Origin: Clostridiales bacterium
GTDB taxonomy: Bacteria > Bacillota > Clostridia > Clostridiales > Clostridiaceae
Reading direction: 5' to 3'
NCBI GenBank assembly: GCA_012519845.1
Contig: JAAYPK010000035.1
Location: forward strand, 1 to 64,000
DNA length: 64,000 nucleotides
Below the pieces are notes generated by a model that was given only the letters and a program-made list of their open reading frames with translations, did no database searches and was not told where the DNA came from. Each line of letters opens with the position of its first letter. Positions within the stretch are counted from its first letter, which is position 1. Shown here one piece after another: positions 1 to 9,653 of the stretch. A program made the translations under genes and the position numbers.

Positions 1-97
1 AGTAAGACCCCTTGAAGAACACAAGGTTGATAGGTCAGAGGTGTAAGTATGGTAACATATTTAGCTGACTGATACTAATAGGTCGAGGGCTTGACCA
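1..97 (+). rRNA. 23S ribosomal RNA, 3' end (partial)
   Basis: The first ~97 bases match the conserved 3' end of bacterial 23S rRNA, including the block ACTAATAGGTCGAGGGCTTG that closes the molecule. The 5' part lies outside the window, and the exact mature 3' end is uncertain by a few bases. No 5S gene follows before the tRNA. Confidence 0.93.
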
Positions 98-134
98 AAT
101 AAAAAAAGAATTTAAGTATATAGACTATGTGCAA

Positions 135-158
135 TTTTCAGAGAACAATCTCTGAAAA
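135..158 (+). other. 10-bp hairpin between 23S rRNA and tRNA-Asn
   Basis: A perfect inverted repeat (TTTTCAGAGA, loop ACAA, TCTCTGAAAA) lies in the spacer where a 5S gene is usually found. It is not followed by a T-run, so a processing site (for example RNase III) is more likely than a terminator. This role is inferred. Confidence 0.5.
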
Positions 159-163
159 AATAT

Positions 164-238
164 TCCGCGGTAGCTCAATGGTGGAGCACTCGGCTGTTAA
201 CCGATAGGTTGGAGGTTCGAGCCCTCTCCGCGGAGCCA
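164..238 (+). tRNA. tRNA-Asn (GTT)
   Basis: Full cloverleaf with acceptor TCCGCGG/CCGCGGA, anticodon loop CTGTTAA (anticodon GTT), T arm GGTTCGAGCC and encoded CCA. It sits directly downstream of the 23S gene and is probably co-transcribed with it. The outermost anticodon-stem pair is a C-T mismatch. Confidence 0.97.
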
Positions 239-293
239 TTTTTAATTAAAAGAAAATATAATGATTTGTTATTTATAGCAAATAATTGATATA

Positions 294-330
294 ATAAAAG
301 AGAAGTATTTTTTATACTTCTCTTTTATTT
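294..330 (+). terminator. Terminator of the rRNA/tRNA operon
   Basis: A 15-bp perfect stem (294-308 with 314-328) and a T5 loop, followed by a T-rich stretch. It separates the rRNA/tRNA unit from the response regulator gene. Confidence 0.7.
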
Positions 331-358
331 ATTTATAACAAAATTGGGGGACAAATAT

Positions 359-1045
359 ATGACAAAAATATTATTGGTTGAAGATGAAGAAAGTATTAGA
401 AGCTTTTTAAAAATAAATTTAGAACGTAACGATTTTCAAGTGATAGAAGCAGAAACTGGAGAGGAGGGAATTAAAAAAGCAGATTTAGAAAAACCTGAAA
501 TAGCAATACTAGACGTAATGCTTCCAGGAATAAATGGATTTGAAGTATGTCATGAGTTAAGAAGTAAGTACAGTGATATGGGTATAATTATGCTAACGGC
601 TAAGGGGCAAGATATAGATAAAATAATGGGTTTAGAATATGGTGCAGATGATTACATTATAAAACCATTTAATCCCCTTGAGGTAGTACTAAGAGTTAAG
701 GCCATTTTAAGAAGAGTAAAAAATCAAAATGGAACCAAAGATGTAAATAGATTAGAAAGTGGTGAATTCATACTTGATTTGTATTCACAAAAGTTATTGA
801 AGAATGGCAAAGAAATAGATGTTACTCCTAAAGAATATTTATTAATGAAGCTTTTTATAGAAAATCCGAATAAGGCTTTTACCAGGGATGAATTATTAAA
901 TGAAGTTTGGGACTATAATTTTTTTGGAGATCCTAAAATAATAGATGTTAATATAAGAAGATTAAGATTTAAGATAGAGGATGATGCATCAAATCCTAAA
1001 AGAATAGAAACTGTATGGGGAATAGGTTACAGATGGAAAAGTTAA
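359..1045 (+). CDS. OmpR/PhoB-family response regulator
   Basis: Two-component transcription factor of about 228 residues. The N-terminal receiver domain (about 1-115) has the acidic pair after LLVE, phospho-acceptor Asp52 (in ILDVMLPG) and the conserved Lys in KPF. The C-terminal winged-helix domain (about 130-227) ends in the typical GIGYRW motif. ATG 359 is chosen because GGGGGA lies just upstream; a TTG at 344 would place this ribosome site inside the gene. It overlaps the sensor kinase, which is its obvious partner. The regulon is unknown, but the downstream lipoprotein suggests envelope sensing. Confidence 0.95.
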   Translation: MTKILLVEDEESIRSFLKINLERNDFQVIEAETGEEGIKKADLEKPEIAILDVMLPGINGFEVCHELRSKYSDMGIIMLTAKGQDIDKIMGLEYGADDYIIKPFNPLEVVLRVKAILRRVKNQNGTKDVNRLESGEFILDLYSQKLLKNGKEIDVTPKEYLLMKLFIENPNKAFTRDELLNEVWDYNFFGDPKIIDVNIRRLRFKIEDDASNPKRIETVWGIGYRWKS

Positions 1046-2445
1046 AGAGTAAAAGTATCAAAATTAGGGTATTAAAAAGTTTCTTAATGGTTATTTCAAT
1101 AATGATAATACTCCTTAATATATTGATAATAGCATTTATTAAGAACTATTATTATAATAATACAGAGATTACATTAAGCAACCAAATAGATGTTGCCGTG
1201 CTATTTTATAATAAATATTTTACTGGATCTTCATTAAAAGAAAATATTTATGATAATGTTGATTCTTTTTGGAATCAGGCAAATGCCGAAGTTCAAATTT
1301 ATGATGAACACGGAAATTTATTAATGGATTCTATTGGGGTTGATATTCAAGGTAAGGATAATATAGATGTAGTTAAAGTATTAAATGGAGAGACAAGCTA
1401 TAGGTGGATTGGTGAAGAAAAATATTATGAATATAAAGTAATGGCTTTATCAAAACCTCTCATTATTAACAATGAGCTAATTGGAGTAATAAGATATGTT
1501 ATATCTCTTGAGAATGTTGATAATGAAATAAATAATATTTTAACAGTATTGATAGTTATATCAATTATTGTATTAGTAATAGGGGGAGTAATGAGTTTGT
1601 TTCTCTCTAAAAGTATAATAAATCCAATAAAACATTTAACTAAGACTGCAGAAGAAATGGCAAATGGAAATTTAGAAGTAAGAAGTAAAATTACAGGACA
1701 AGATGAAATAGGAAAGCTATCATTAACTTTAAATTATATGGCAGATGAACTTTCTAAAAGAAATAAGCTTAAGGATGAATTTATATCATCAGTTTCACAT
1801 GAACTTAGAACACCATTAACTGCAATTAAAGGATGGGTAATAACTTTAGATTCAGAAGAAACAGATGAAAAAACATTAAAAATGGGATTAAAAATCATTG
1901 AAAAGGAATCTTATAGATTAATTAATATGGTAGAAGAACTATTAGATTTTTCAAGATTACAAAATGGAAAGGCAACAATAAAGTGTGTTGACACAAAAAT
2001 TAAAAATTTTGAATCTTACATTGAAGCATATATGTCACAAAGAATGGTTACAGAAAAGAAAAAGTTAATTATTAATTCCAAGGATGATAAAAAAACAATA
2101 CATATTGACATTGATAAAATTAAGCAAGTAATACTTAATTTAATTGATAATGCTTTTAAATTTACGGATAATGATGGAGTTATAAAATTGACTATAAATA
2201 GAGAAGAAGATAAATTAATTATTATTGTTGCTGACAATGGGTGTGGAATACCAGAAGATGAGTTGCCACGAGTAAAGGAAAAGTTTTATAAAGGCAGAAA
2301 TGCAAAATCGCAAAATGGTATAGGATTATCTATATGTGATGAAATTGTAAAACTTCATAATGGTAGTATGATTATAGAAAGTAAAGAAGGCTATGGAACT
2401 AAGGTTATTATTGAAATACCACAGAATAATGGAGGGATATATTGA
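1033..2445 (+). CDS. Sensor histidine kinase
   Basis: Membrane histidine kinase that should phosphorylate the upstream regulator. It has an N-terminal transmembrane helix, an extracytoplasmic sensor of about 130 residues, a second helix, a HAMP linker, a HisKA domain with phospho-His256 in SVSHELRTP, and an HATPase domain with N box (NLIDNAFKF), G1 (DNGCGIP) and G2 (GIGLSICDE). ATG 1033 is preferred, overlapping the regulator by 13 bases, since GGGG lies 12 bases upstream; ATG 1015 is an in-frame alternative without a visible site. The ligand is unknown. Confidence 0.94.
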   Translation: MEKLKSKSIKIRVLKSFLMVISIMIILLNILIIAFIKNYYYNNTEITLSNQIDVAVLFYNKYFTGSSLKENIYDNVDSFWNQANAEVQIYDEHGNLLMDSIGVDIQGKDNIDVVKVLNGETSYRWIGEEKYYEYKVMALSKPLIINNELIGVIRYVISLENVDNEINNILTVLIVISIIVLVIGGVMSLFLSKSIINPIKHLTKTAEEMANGNLEVRSKITGQDEIGKLSLTLNYMADELSKRNKLKDEFISSVSHELRTPLTAIKGWVITLDSEETDEKTLKMGLKIIEKESYRLINMVEELLDFSRLQNGKATIKCVDTKIKNFESYIEAYMSQRMVTEKKKLIINSKDDKKTIHIDIDKIKQVILNLIDNAFKFTDNDGVIKLTINREEDKLIIIVADNGCGIPEDELPRVKEKFYKGRNAKSQNGIGLSICDEIVKLHNGSMIIESKEGYGTKVIIEIPQNNGGIY

Positions 2446-3914
2446 TGAAAAAGAAAATCTTAATTATTTTTATTTCATTATTTTTTCTTTTGTTATGTGG
2501 ATGTAGCTCAAATAATTATGAAAAGAATACTGACTTAGTAGCACCTAAAAATAATAATATTGAAATAGAGGGTGTATGGACTATACAAGATTATAATGTT
2601 TTAGATGATGAAATTGCAGATGATAACGGGATATATGTTATGCTTCAGAACAATATTATAATAAAAGATTCAGAAATTTCAATTGGAAATAGTAAATACG
2701 ATAATATTAATTATAAACTTAAAAAAGTTGATTCTGATTATGTTATTACATATGAAGATAAAAAAACAACATTGCTTGATTTAGGTATTGATGAAGGTGG
2801 GGTAAAGGTATATTCAATTAGTCATGATAATAGTTTAATAGGAGAAATAATATATATCAATAAAGAAAATTCCTATCTTTATTATCAAGGATATTTACTT
2901 AATATAAAGTATGATGGAAAAGTTGATGAGAAAAAAGAAAATAAAGAAGATATAAAATCCAATGAGAATAATGTTAATAATAATATAAATACTTCTGAAG
3001 GAATATTACTAGGATTAAAAACTAAATCAAGTGTTAATTCTGACGGAGATTATGTTAGAGAAAAATATCGCACTATTTGGATTAGCACAATTTACGGAGA
3101 ATTTCAACCAATTAAGGAAAAAGATAATATTATGGTGCCAAGGAGTCAAGGAATGTGGAGAATTGTTCCAAAGGTTTATGAAAATAAAGAACAAAATATT
3201 TATTATGAATATTTTGATGCTGATCCTATTGATACTGTTAGAGAAGAGCAGAAAATTAATTTAGATAACATATCTAATGATAAGATTTTAAAAAGAAGTA
3301 TAAATTATGTTTCAGGAGATTATTTAGCTACGGAAGTAATTAATAATGAAAAGTTTAGTGAATCTCCAGTATATGAAGTATTGCCTATAGATAATGTTTT
3401 TTCTACATCACCAATTCAGATAGGGGATATATATGGTACATATATTAATACTGAATTTAAAAAAGCATATGATAATGCATATTCTTTAGTTAATATAAAT
3501 GAGAATAACAAGTTAAGCAAGGATATTAATTATGGTAATTATACTATAGTAAGAACTAATGGAAGATGGACATTGCAAGGTAGAATTTCTCCTATAATAA
3601 GTTCAGGAAAGTCAATTAATTTTGCAATTAATACACCTATTAATAAGAAATTAAGTAAATATAATATTCTAACAATACCATGGAAGATATTAAAGGGTAA
3701 GATTCCTTTATTTATAGATGCTTATACATCACCAAGTGGAAACATAGCTATAATAATAGTAAAAGGAGAGATACTAGTATATACTATTAATAATGGACAA
3801 ATAAGTGATACTCCTGTAAATAGAATTCAATTAAAAAATGGAGAAGAAGTAATAATGAGTGAATGGTGTGAGAATGACTATGTTAGAAAGTGGAATAGTT
3901 ATTTTGAACCATAG
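2445..3914 (+). CDS. Predicted lipoprotein, third gene of the two-component operon
   Basis: About 489 residues. It begins with a lipoprotein signal: charged KKK, a hydrophobic stretch and lipobox LCGC with the modified Cys at about residue 20, so it should be anchored outside the membrane. The rest is rich in Asn, Asp and Ile, with a low-complexity Asn/Glu/Lys linker near residues 160-185. No domain was recognised. The start overlaps the kinase stop (TGATG) and has GGAGGG 8 bases upstream, so it is translationally coupled. A role as accessory sensor or target of the upstream system is inference. Confidence 0.8.
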   Translation: MKKKILIIFISLFFLLLCGCSSNNYEKNTDLVAPKNNNIEIEGVWTIQDYNVLDDEIADDNGIYVMLQNNIIIKDSEISIGNSKYDNINYKLKKVDSDYVITYEDKKTTLLDLGIDEGGVKVYSISHDNSLIGEIIYINKENSYLYYQGYLLNIKYDGKVDEKKENKEDIKSNENNVNNNINTSEGILLGLKTKSSVNSDGDYVREKYRTIWISTIYGEFQPIKEKDNIMVPRSQGMWRIVPKVYENKEQNIYYEYFDADPIDTVREEQKINLDNISNDKILKRSINYVSGDYLATEVINNEKFSESPVYEVLPIDNVFSTSPIQIGDIYGTYINTEFKKAYDNAYSLVNINENNKLSKDINYGNYTIVRTNGRWTLQGRISPIISSGKSINFAINTPINKKLSKYNILTIPWKILKGKIPLFIDAYTSPSGNIAIIIVKGEILVYTINNGQISDTPVNRIQLKNGEEVIMSEWCENDYVRKWNSYFEP

Positions 3915-3938
3915 AGAATAGAAAGGAGAGACTTAAAA

Positions 3939-5318
3939 ATGATAACAATAGAAACTGCAAAAATAGTACTTTCAAAATGCTTAATTACAGGTGGAGATTT
4001 TGCTGAAATATTTGAAGAAGATTGCATAAGCAATTCCATTAGTATTATTGATAATAAGGTAGAGAATGCTTTAGGTGGGAGAAATTATGGAATTGGTATT
4101 AGAATTTTTAAAGGACTTAAAAGTGTTTATGCATATACTAATGATAATAGCTTAAGCAGTTTATTAGATACAGCTTATAAAGCAGCATTAGCTTTAGGTG
4201 ATTTAAAAGAAGATAAAAGTATTATTTTAAAACCTATTAGTGTTAATAATATTCATTCTATCAATTTATACCCTAAGGATGTAAATTATAATAAAAAAAT
4301 ACTAATAATGAAGGATGCTTATAAAAGTGCAAAAGAATATAGTACAGAAATATCACAGGTAAGTGTTTCATATAGTGATAAAGATCAAAAAATCTTAGTT
4401 GCTAATACAGAAGGTATTTACATTGAAGATAGAAGAATTAGAACAAGACTTGGCATAAATGCAATAGCTTCGAAAGGCAACGAAAATCAAACAGGATTTG
4501 AAGGACCAGGAAGATATAAAGGATTTGAAATGTTTGAAGAAATAGATCCAGTATATTATGGGAAAGAAGCTGCAAGAACAGCACATACAATGTTACATGC
4601 TAAGAATTGTCCAGCAGGGAAAATGGTAGTTGCCATTGATAATGGATTTGGGGGAGTTTTATTTCATGAAGCATGTGGACATTCTTTAGAAGCAACTTCT
4701 GTTGCAAAGGGAAATTCAGTTTTTGCAGATAAATTAGGAGAACAAATTGCCTCTACAAAGGTTACAGCAATAGATGATGGAACTATCCCAAATTCATGGG
4801 GATCTATTAATATTGATGATGAAGGTACGAAGTCAAATAAAAATATCTTAATAGAAAATGGTATATTAAAATCATATATGATAGATAAACTAAATGGAAG
4901 AAGAATGAAAATGGAGCCTACAGGCAATTCTAGAAGGCAAAGCTATAAATTTGCACCTACATCAAGGATGACTAATACTTATATAGCAAATGGAGAGGAT
5001 AACCCTGATGATATAATAAAGTCAATTGACAAGGGACTATATGCAAAGAAACTTGGGGGAGGATCTGTTAACCCAGTTACAGGAGAATTTAATTTTGCTG
5101 TAGCGGAAGGATATTTGGTAGAAAACGGTAAGATACAAGAGCCTGTAAGAGGTGCTAGTTTAATAGGAAAAGGTAAAGATGTGTTAATGAATATTGATAT
5201 GGTTGGTAACAACTTAGATCAAGCACAAGGTATGTGTGGTTCTTCATCAGGAAGTATTCCGGTTAATGTAGGGCAGCCTATGATAAGAGTTAAAGATATG
5301 ACTGTTGGTGGAAGATAG
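3939..5318 (+). CDS. tldD: TldD-family metalloprotease subunit
   Basis: TldD (PmbA/TldA family, peptidase family U62), about 459 residues, near the usual length. The zinc-binding HExxxH motif is visible as HEACGH (His243-His248). The C-terminal part has family blocks around GTIPNSWGS, SYKFAPTSRMTNTY and MCGSSSGS. TldD is known to form a heterodimeric protease with TldE; in other bacteria it trims modified peptides such as microcins and degrades unfolded peptides. Its partner lies 12 bases downstream. No RiPP precursor was recognised nearby, so the substrate is unknown. Confidence 0.93.
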   Translation: MITIETAKIVLSKCLITGGDFAEIFEEDCISNSISIIDNKVENALGGRNYGIGIRIFKGLKSVYAYTNDNSLSSLLDTAYKAALALGDLKEDKSIILKPISVNNIHSINLYPKDVNYNKKILIMKDAYKSAKEYSTEISQVSVSYSDKDQKILVANTEGIYIEDRRIRTRLGINAIASKGNENQTGFEGPGRYKGFEMFEEIDPVYYGKEAARTAHTMLHAKNCPAGKMVVAIDNGFGGVLFHEACGHSLEATSVAKGNSVFADKLGEQIASTKVTAIDDGTIPNSWGSINIDDEGTKSNKNILIENGILKSYMIDKLNGRRMKMEPTGNSRRQSYKFAPTSRMTNTYIANGEDNPDDIIKSIDKGLYAKKLGGGSVNPVTGEFNFAVAEGYLVENGKIQEPVRGASLIGKGKDVLMNIDMVGNNLDQAQGMCGSSSGSIPVNVGQPMIRVKDMTVGGR

Positions 5319-5330
5319 GAGGCTAAATAT

Positions 5331-6674
5331 ATGGAGTTTAATGATTTTAAAAATATTTTATTTAAAAAAGCAAAGGAAAAAGGTTTTATAGAATGTGAAA
5401 TATATTTTATAAATAAAGAAAATTTAAGTGTAACAGTTTATGAAGAAAATGTTGATAAATATAATTTAAACAAAACTTTTGGCCTTTCCTTCAGAGGAAA
5501 GATTAATGAAAAAATGGGATATTCTTATACTGAAATATTAGATGAATCTTCTGTGGATATGTTAATAAAAAATGCATTAGAAAGTGCTAATTCTGTGGAA
5601 AGTAATGATATTCAATTTATTTATGAAGGGGATAAGAATTATTCTGAAGTAAAAACATATAGTGATAAATTAGAAAATATTGAGGCAGATAAGTTAATAA
5701 AAATAGCCATTGACATGGAAAAGGAAGCTAAAAAATATTCAGATAAAGTTGTTAATATAGGTGGATGTAGTGTAGGATATGGCTCATCTAATTATGGAAT
5801 ATATAATACTAAAGGATTAGAACTAGAGAATAAAAGTAATATATTAACTGCTTATGTTGTTCCTATTGTTTTAGATAAAGAAAACAAATATGATGGTACA
5901 GGATATGCTATAGGAAATTCACTTGAGGATTTGGATCCTAAAAAAATAGCAAAGGAAGGAGTAACAGAAGCTCTTTCAAGAATTGGTGGTAAAAGCATAC
6001 CTTCAGGAAAGTATAAGACTATTTTTTATAATGAAGCAATGGTATCATTAATTAGTGCTTTTATAGGAATATTTGATGCTGATTCAGCACAAAAAGGATT
6101 ATCTTTATTAAAGGATAAAGAAGGAGAAATAATAGCTTCTGAGTTAATTACAATTGTTGATAATCCATTACTTGAAAATGGTCTTGCATCAACTCCTTTT
6201 GATGATGAAGGGGTAGCTACTTTTAAAAAGGAAATCATATCAAAAGGAAAATTAATAACATTACTTCATAATTTAAAGACTGCTAATAAAGCTGGAGTTA
6301 AAACTACAGGTAATGGATTTAAAGCATCATATGCATCTCCAGTAAGTATAGAACCTACAAATTTCTATATAGAAAAAGGAAGTAAAAGCTTAGATGAACT
6401 TATGAAGGATGTATCAGAAGGTTTACTTATAACAGAATTAGCAGGATTACATTCAGGAGCTAATTCTATAACAGGAGATTTTTCATTAGCAGCAAAAGGA
6501 TTTTATATAAAAGATGGAGTAAAGGCTTATCCAGTTGAACAAATTACAGTAGCAGGAAATTATTTTGAATTTCTAAAAAACATAAAAGATGTAGGAAATG
6601 ATTTAAAGTTTCCTTTAAGTAGTATAGGATCACCATCAATTAGAATTGATGAATTGTCAGTAGCAGGAAAATAA
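5331..6674 (+). CDS. pmbA: TldE/PmbA-family protease partner subunit
   Basis: TldE/PmbA homologue of about 447 residues. It lacks the HExxxH motif, as expected for the non-catalytic subunit, but keeps C-terminal family blocks (SITGDFSLAAKGF, QITVAGN, SIGSPSIRIDELSVAG). It follows tldD in the same operon, preceded by a GGAGG site. The pair should form a cytoplasmic TldD-TldE protease in which this subunit helps enclose the active site. The operon ends at a strong hairpin. Confidence 0.93.
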   Translation: MEFNDFKNILFKKAKEKGFIECEIYFINKENLSVTVYEENVDKYNLNKTFGLSFRGKINEKMGYSYTEILDESSVDMLIKNALESANSVESNDIQFIYEGDKNYSEVKTYSDKLENIEADKLIKIAIDMEKEAKKYSDKVVNIGGCSVGYGSSNYGIYNTKGLELENKSNILTAYVVPIVLDKENKYDGTGYAIGNSLEDLDPKKIAKEGVTEALSRIGGKSIPSGKYKTIFYNEAMVSLISAFIGIFDADSAQKGLSLLKDKEGEIIASELITIVDNPLLENGLASTPFDDEGVATFKKEIISKGKLITLLHNLKTANKAGVKTTGNGFKASYASPVSIEPTNFYIEKGSKSLDELMKDVSEGLLITELAGLHSGANSITGDFSLAAKGFYIKDGVKAYPVEQITVAGNYFEFLKNIKDVGNDLKFPLSSIGSPSIRIDELSVAGK

Positions 6675-6706
6675 AATTGACTTAATTGAACTAAGAACTA
6701 AGAGAG

Positions 6707-6754
6707 AAGAGATGAGGAGATTTCTCAGGCAAGCTAGAAATCTCCTCATCTCTT
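6707..6754. terminator. Bidirectional terminator between pmbA and the ltaS-like gene
   Basis: A 17-bp perfect inverted repeat (6707-6723 with 6738-6754) with a 14-base loop, followed by TTTTTCTT on the plus strand. It lies between two convergent genes and probably serves both. Confidence 0.8.
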
Positions 6755-6774
6755 AGTTTTTCTTAATCAATTTC

Positions 6775-8625
6775 TTATCTCTTAAAGTAGTTTGATCTAA
6801 TAATTTTATCTGATAATTCTAAAGAACTGTATATAATATCTTCAGTTTCTGGTGTAAGATCTTCTCCAAATACAGTACCATTTGTAGTTACGGCAAAGCT
6901 TCTATTAGTATTTAATAAATTTCTACCTAAAGAAGTATTTTCATATTCACTGGAATCTATTCCTAGTAAACATAGTATTGTAGGCATTAGATCAATTTGT
7001 CCTCCAATTGTATCAAAGGTTTTTCCTTCAGTGATGCTTGTATCATAAATAATAAAGGGAACTGTTGATATATCGTCCTTTATTTTAAACCAATCTTCTT
7101 TGTTTGTTAACTGTTCAATAGAATGATTATAATACTTATGAACACCACCATGATCGCCAGTTATTACGATTATGGAATTATCAAGTAAACCTTCATTTTT
7201 AAGATTTTCAATAAATTTACCAATTTGTGTATCAGTATAATGAACACTTTCAATATATCCACCTAATTCACTTTTATTTAGCTCACTATCTAAATTAAAA
7301 ATTCTTTTTTCATCTGGTAATGCAAATGGACCATGATTAGTTAAGGTAATCGTGTGAGCAAAAAATGGAGTTTTAAATTCTTTTAATTTTGGGATTACTT
7401 GATTAAAATAGCTTTCATCACTTAAGCCCATACCTATTAATTCATCAGGATTAAATGAAAAATAATCAAAGAAATTCTCAAAGCCAATTCCACCTTTTAA
7501 TGCATTTGCATAATTCCAAAAGGAGCCTTTGTCTGGATGAATTGATGCAGTTTCATATCCATTTGAAGCTAATATTTTAGGCATAGAAACATAATCATTA
7601 TTTGGATATCTAAAGAATGTACTACCTCTTCTTAGTGGAAGTAATGATGTATTCATCATAAAATCACAATCGGAGCTTGTCCCTTCATTTACTTGTTCAT
7701 AGATGTTAGGGAAATATAATCCATTATTAATGATATTATCAAGTACAGGAGTTATTTTTTGCCCATTAATTTCTTGACCAATAATAAAGCTTTCTAATGA
7801 TTCTACTTGAATTAGTATTAAATTTTTGTTTTTTGACAATCCAGCATACTCATTATTGCCTAGATTTTCATTTTTCCAATTATAATAATATTCTATAGAT
7901 TCTTTTTCTTCATCAGTTAATTCATAAGGCTTAGAATCCCTATATACAGTATAAAGATCCATAATATGATATCCTAAAGAAGTAAAATATTTAGTGGTAT
8001 TTGTGGGATCCATTCCGTCAAATAAATAGGCATTTTTAACATCTTCGTTTTTAAGAACATTTATGTTAAAAGGTATATATAAAATATAAATTAGAGGAAT
8101 TATTAATGTTAATAAAAAAGCTTTTGGAGCTCTTTTTTTAAAATTCTTATAATATTTTCTTGTAAGAAATACATAAACCCCTAGGATAATTAAATCTAAG
8201 AAAAATAAAATATCAAGAGGACTTAACATTGAAAATACAGTGCCACTTAAATTATCTAAATTAGCTGTTTGAGTTAAAATAAGTACCGAAGGAACTGTTA
8301 AGAAGCCTCTAAAGTACATTACATCAAGTAGTGTTAATATTGTAATAATACCATCAATTATAAATATATAAATAACTCGTCCTTTTCCTTTAAATAAAAA
8401 AGAAAAGCTTAATGAAACTAATGCAAAAGCTAAATAATATAATAGGAATGCTGAAGAATTTAAATATCCAGTAACTAAATCGAATTTATAAGGATTTTGG
8501 CTTTGAATAAAACATTGAAGAAAGATACTCTTTATAATAATCCCTAGTAGCGGAATTAAGAATAATCCTATTTTAATTCTTTTTGATTTATCTATATTAT
8601 TAATAAAATTTTTTACTCTTTCCAT
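6775..8625 (-). CDS. ltaS: LTA synthase-family membrane sulfatase
   Basis: Polytopic N-terminus (five hydrophobic helices within about residues 10-210) followed by an extracellular sulfatase-fold domain. Visible motifs are the metal-binding Glu in QVESLES, the nucleophile Thr316 in NEGTSSD, TLTNHGPF and GDHGG. These match lipoteichoic acid synthases, which polymerise glycerol-phosphate from phosphatidylglycerol on a lipid anchor. About 616 residues, close to LtaS. ATG 8625 is preferred because AGAGGTGA precedes it; an upstream in-frame start lacks one. Clostridia often carry several paralogues, so the exact polymer is uncertain. Confidence 0.88.
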   Translation of the reverse strand: MERVKNFINNIDKSKRIKIGLFLIPLLGIIIKSIFLQCFIQSQNPYKFDLVTGYLNSSAFLLYYLAFALVSLSFSFLFKGKGRVIYIFIIDGIITILTLLDVMYFRGFLTVPSVLILTQTANLDNLSGTVFSMLSPLDILFFLDLIILGVYVFLTRKYYKNFKKRAPKAFLLTLIIPLIYILYIPFNINVLKNEDVKNAYLFDGMDPTNTTKYFTSLGYHIMDLYTVYRDSKPYELTDEEKESIEYYYNWKNENLGNNEYAGLSKNKNLILIQVESLESFIIGQEINGQKITPVLDNIINNGLYFPNIYEQVNEGTSSDCDFMMNTSLLPLRRGSTFFRYPNNDYVSMPKILASNGYETASIHPDKGSFWNYANALKGGIGFENFFDYFSFNPDELIGMGLSDESYFNQVIPKLKEFKTPFFAHTITLTNHGPFALPDEKRIFNLDSELNKSELGGYIESVHYTDTQIGKFIENLKNEGLLDNSIIVITGDHGGVHKYYNHSIEQLTNKEDWFKIKDDISTVPFIIYDTSITEGKTFDTIGGQIDLMPTILCLLGIDSSEYENTSLGRNLLNTNRSFAVTTNGTVFGEDLTPETEDIIYSSLELSDKIIRSNYFKR

Positions 8626-8688
8626 ATTGTCACCTCTTGAAATAATAATCAAAATCAATTATATTACAATATGGAATTCTAAGCAAAT

Positions 8689-8721
8689 AATAATCCAAAG
8701 TAATAATAACTTTGGATTATT
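8689..8721 (-). terminator. Hairpin downstream of the 8737-9516 gene
   Basis: A 13-bp perfect stem (8689-8701 with 8709-8721). On the minus strand it is followed by ATTTGCTT, a weak T-tract, so it probably ends the upstream unknown membrane gene. Confidence 0.55.
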
Positions 8722-8736
8722 TAGTAAATTTAATAT

Positions 8737-9516
8737 TTATATATTATAACTTTTATTTGTATTGTAAATAACTAGGTTTGAAGTTGGTCCTTCATTGTTC
8801 CTGTAATATTCTGCAAAGGAACCATCAAAATCTTCAGAACTGTTATTAACGAAATAAATTAAAAATCCTTTAGCAAGAGATATATTATATTTTGATTTAT
8901 ACTCATTGCAAATGTTTTTCAATACTTCAGGATCGTCACTATCTACAACTAAAACAAACCTTAAATAATCATTTCCCATTCCTACAGATTTAATTGAATA
9001 TGGAACATTATTATTATCATTAAAATCTCCAGAAAAAGTATAAGTTAATGTGGTTGCATCCTTAGGTGTTTCGAAATTATATTTAGCACAATTATTTGGC
9101 AATAAATTGGTAATAGACAAAGTCTTATTGGCTAAAATATTATTATTCCCATTTAAAATATCTAAACTAATATTACCACTAAAGGTTTCTTTAGAATTAT
9201 TGGTGATTGTGGTAAATGTTTGGGTAGATTTAATTTTATATTCGAATGACAAATCTTCTAAGCTAGATTCCTTATAAATTGAAGTTGAAGCATTAGGCGT
9301 TTCATTAGAAATGTTGTTTATTTCTATAGAATTCTTCTTATCTATTATGCTAAATATTGTTCCACTACCAAGAGTTAATACAGAAGAAATCAAAACAAAT
9401 AAAGTTAGCATTGAAAATAGTTTATTTTTTTTATATATTTTTAATCCTAACAAAACTATAGATATACAAATTCCCAATATTCCAGATACATAAAGTATTA
9501 ATGTTATATAATCCAT
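8737..9516 (-). CDS. Membrane protein of unknown function
   Basis: About 259 residues, family not recognised. The N-terminus has two hydrophobic helices (about residues 3-27 and 35-60), followed by a polar, Asn/Ser-rich part that looks extracytoplasmic. Residues 90-165 read as a beta-rich segment, followed by a second compact region with many Asp and Tyr residues. AGGTGATA precedes the ATG at ideal spacing, supporting a real gene. It shares direction with the ltaS-like gene but a hairpin separates them. A cell-surface role is inferred from topology only. Confidence 0.75.
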   Translation of the reverse strand: MDYITLILYVSGILGICISIVLLGLKIYKKNKLFSMLTLFVLISSVLTLGSGTIFSIIDKKNSIEINNISNETPNASTSIYKESSLEDLSFEYKIKSTQTFTTITNNSKETFSGNISLDILNGNNNILANKTLSITNLLPNNCAKYNFETPKDATTLTYTFSGDFNDNNNVPYSIKSVGMGNDYLRFVLVVDSDDPEVLKNICNEYKSKYNISLAKGFLIYFVNNSSEDFDGSFAEYYRNNEGPTSNLVIYNTNKSYNI

Positions 9517-9653
9517 ATTATCACCTCGAAATATGTCGTTTAATTGTTATAATATAATTATAACTAAAAAGTATACATCTTAAAACAGTGTTTATAAAAA
9601 GTTAATATGATATAATTTTATTATAGTCTAGAGTTTTAAGGAGGAATTTATGT

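Noticed and set aside
266-295. TTGTTA-N18-TATAAT as a promoter for the response regulator
   Set aside because: The predicted start falls inside the terminator hairpin and the -35 is weak, so it was not listed as a feature.
344-361. TTG 344 as start of the response regulator
   Set aside because: It would place the GGGGGA ribosome site inside the gene; ATG 359 is the natural start.
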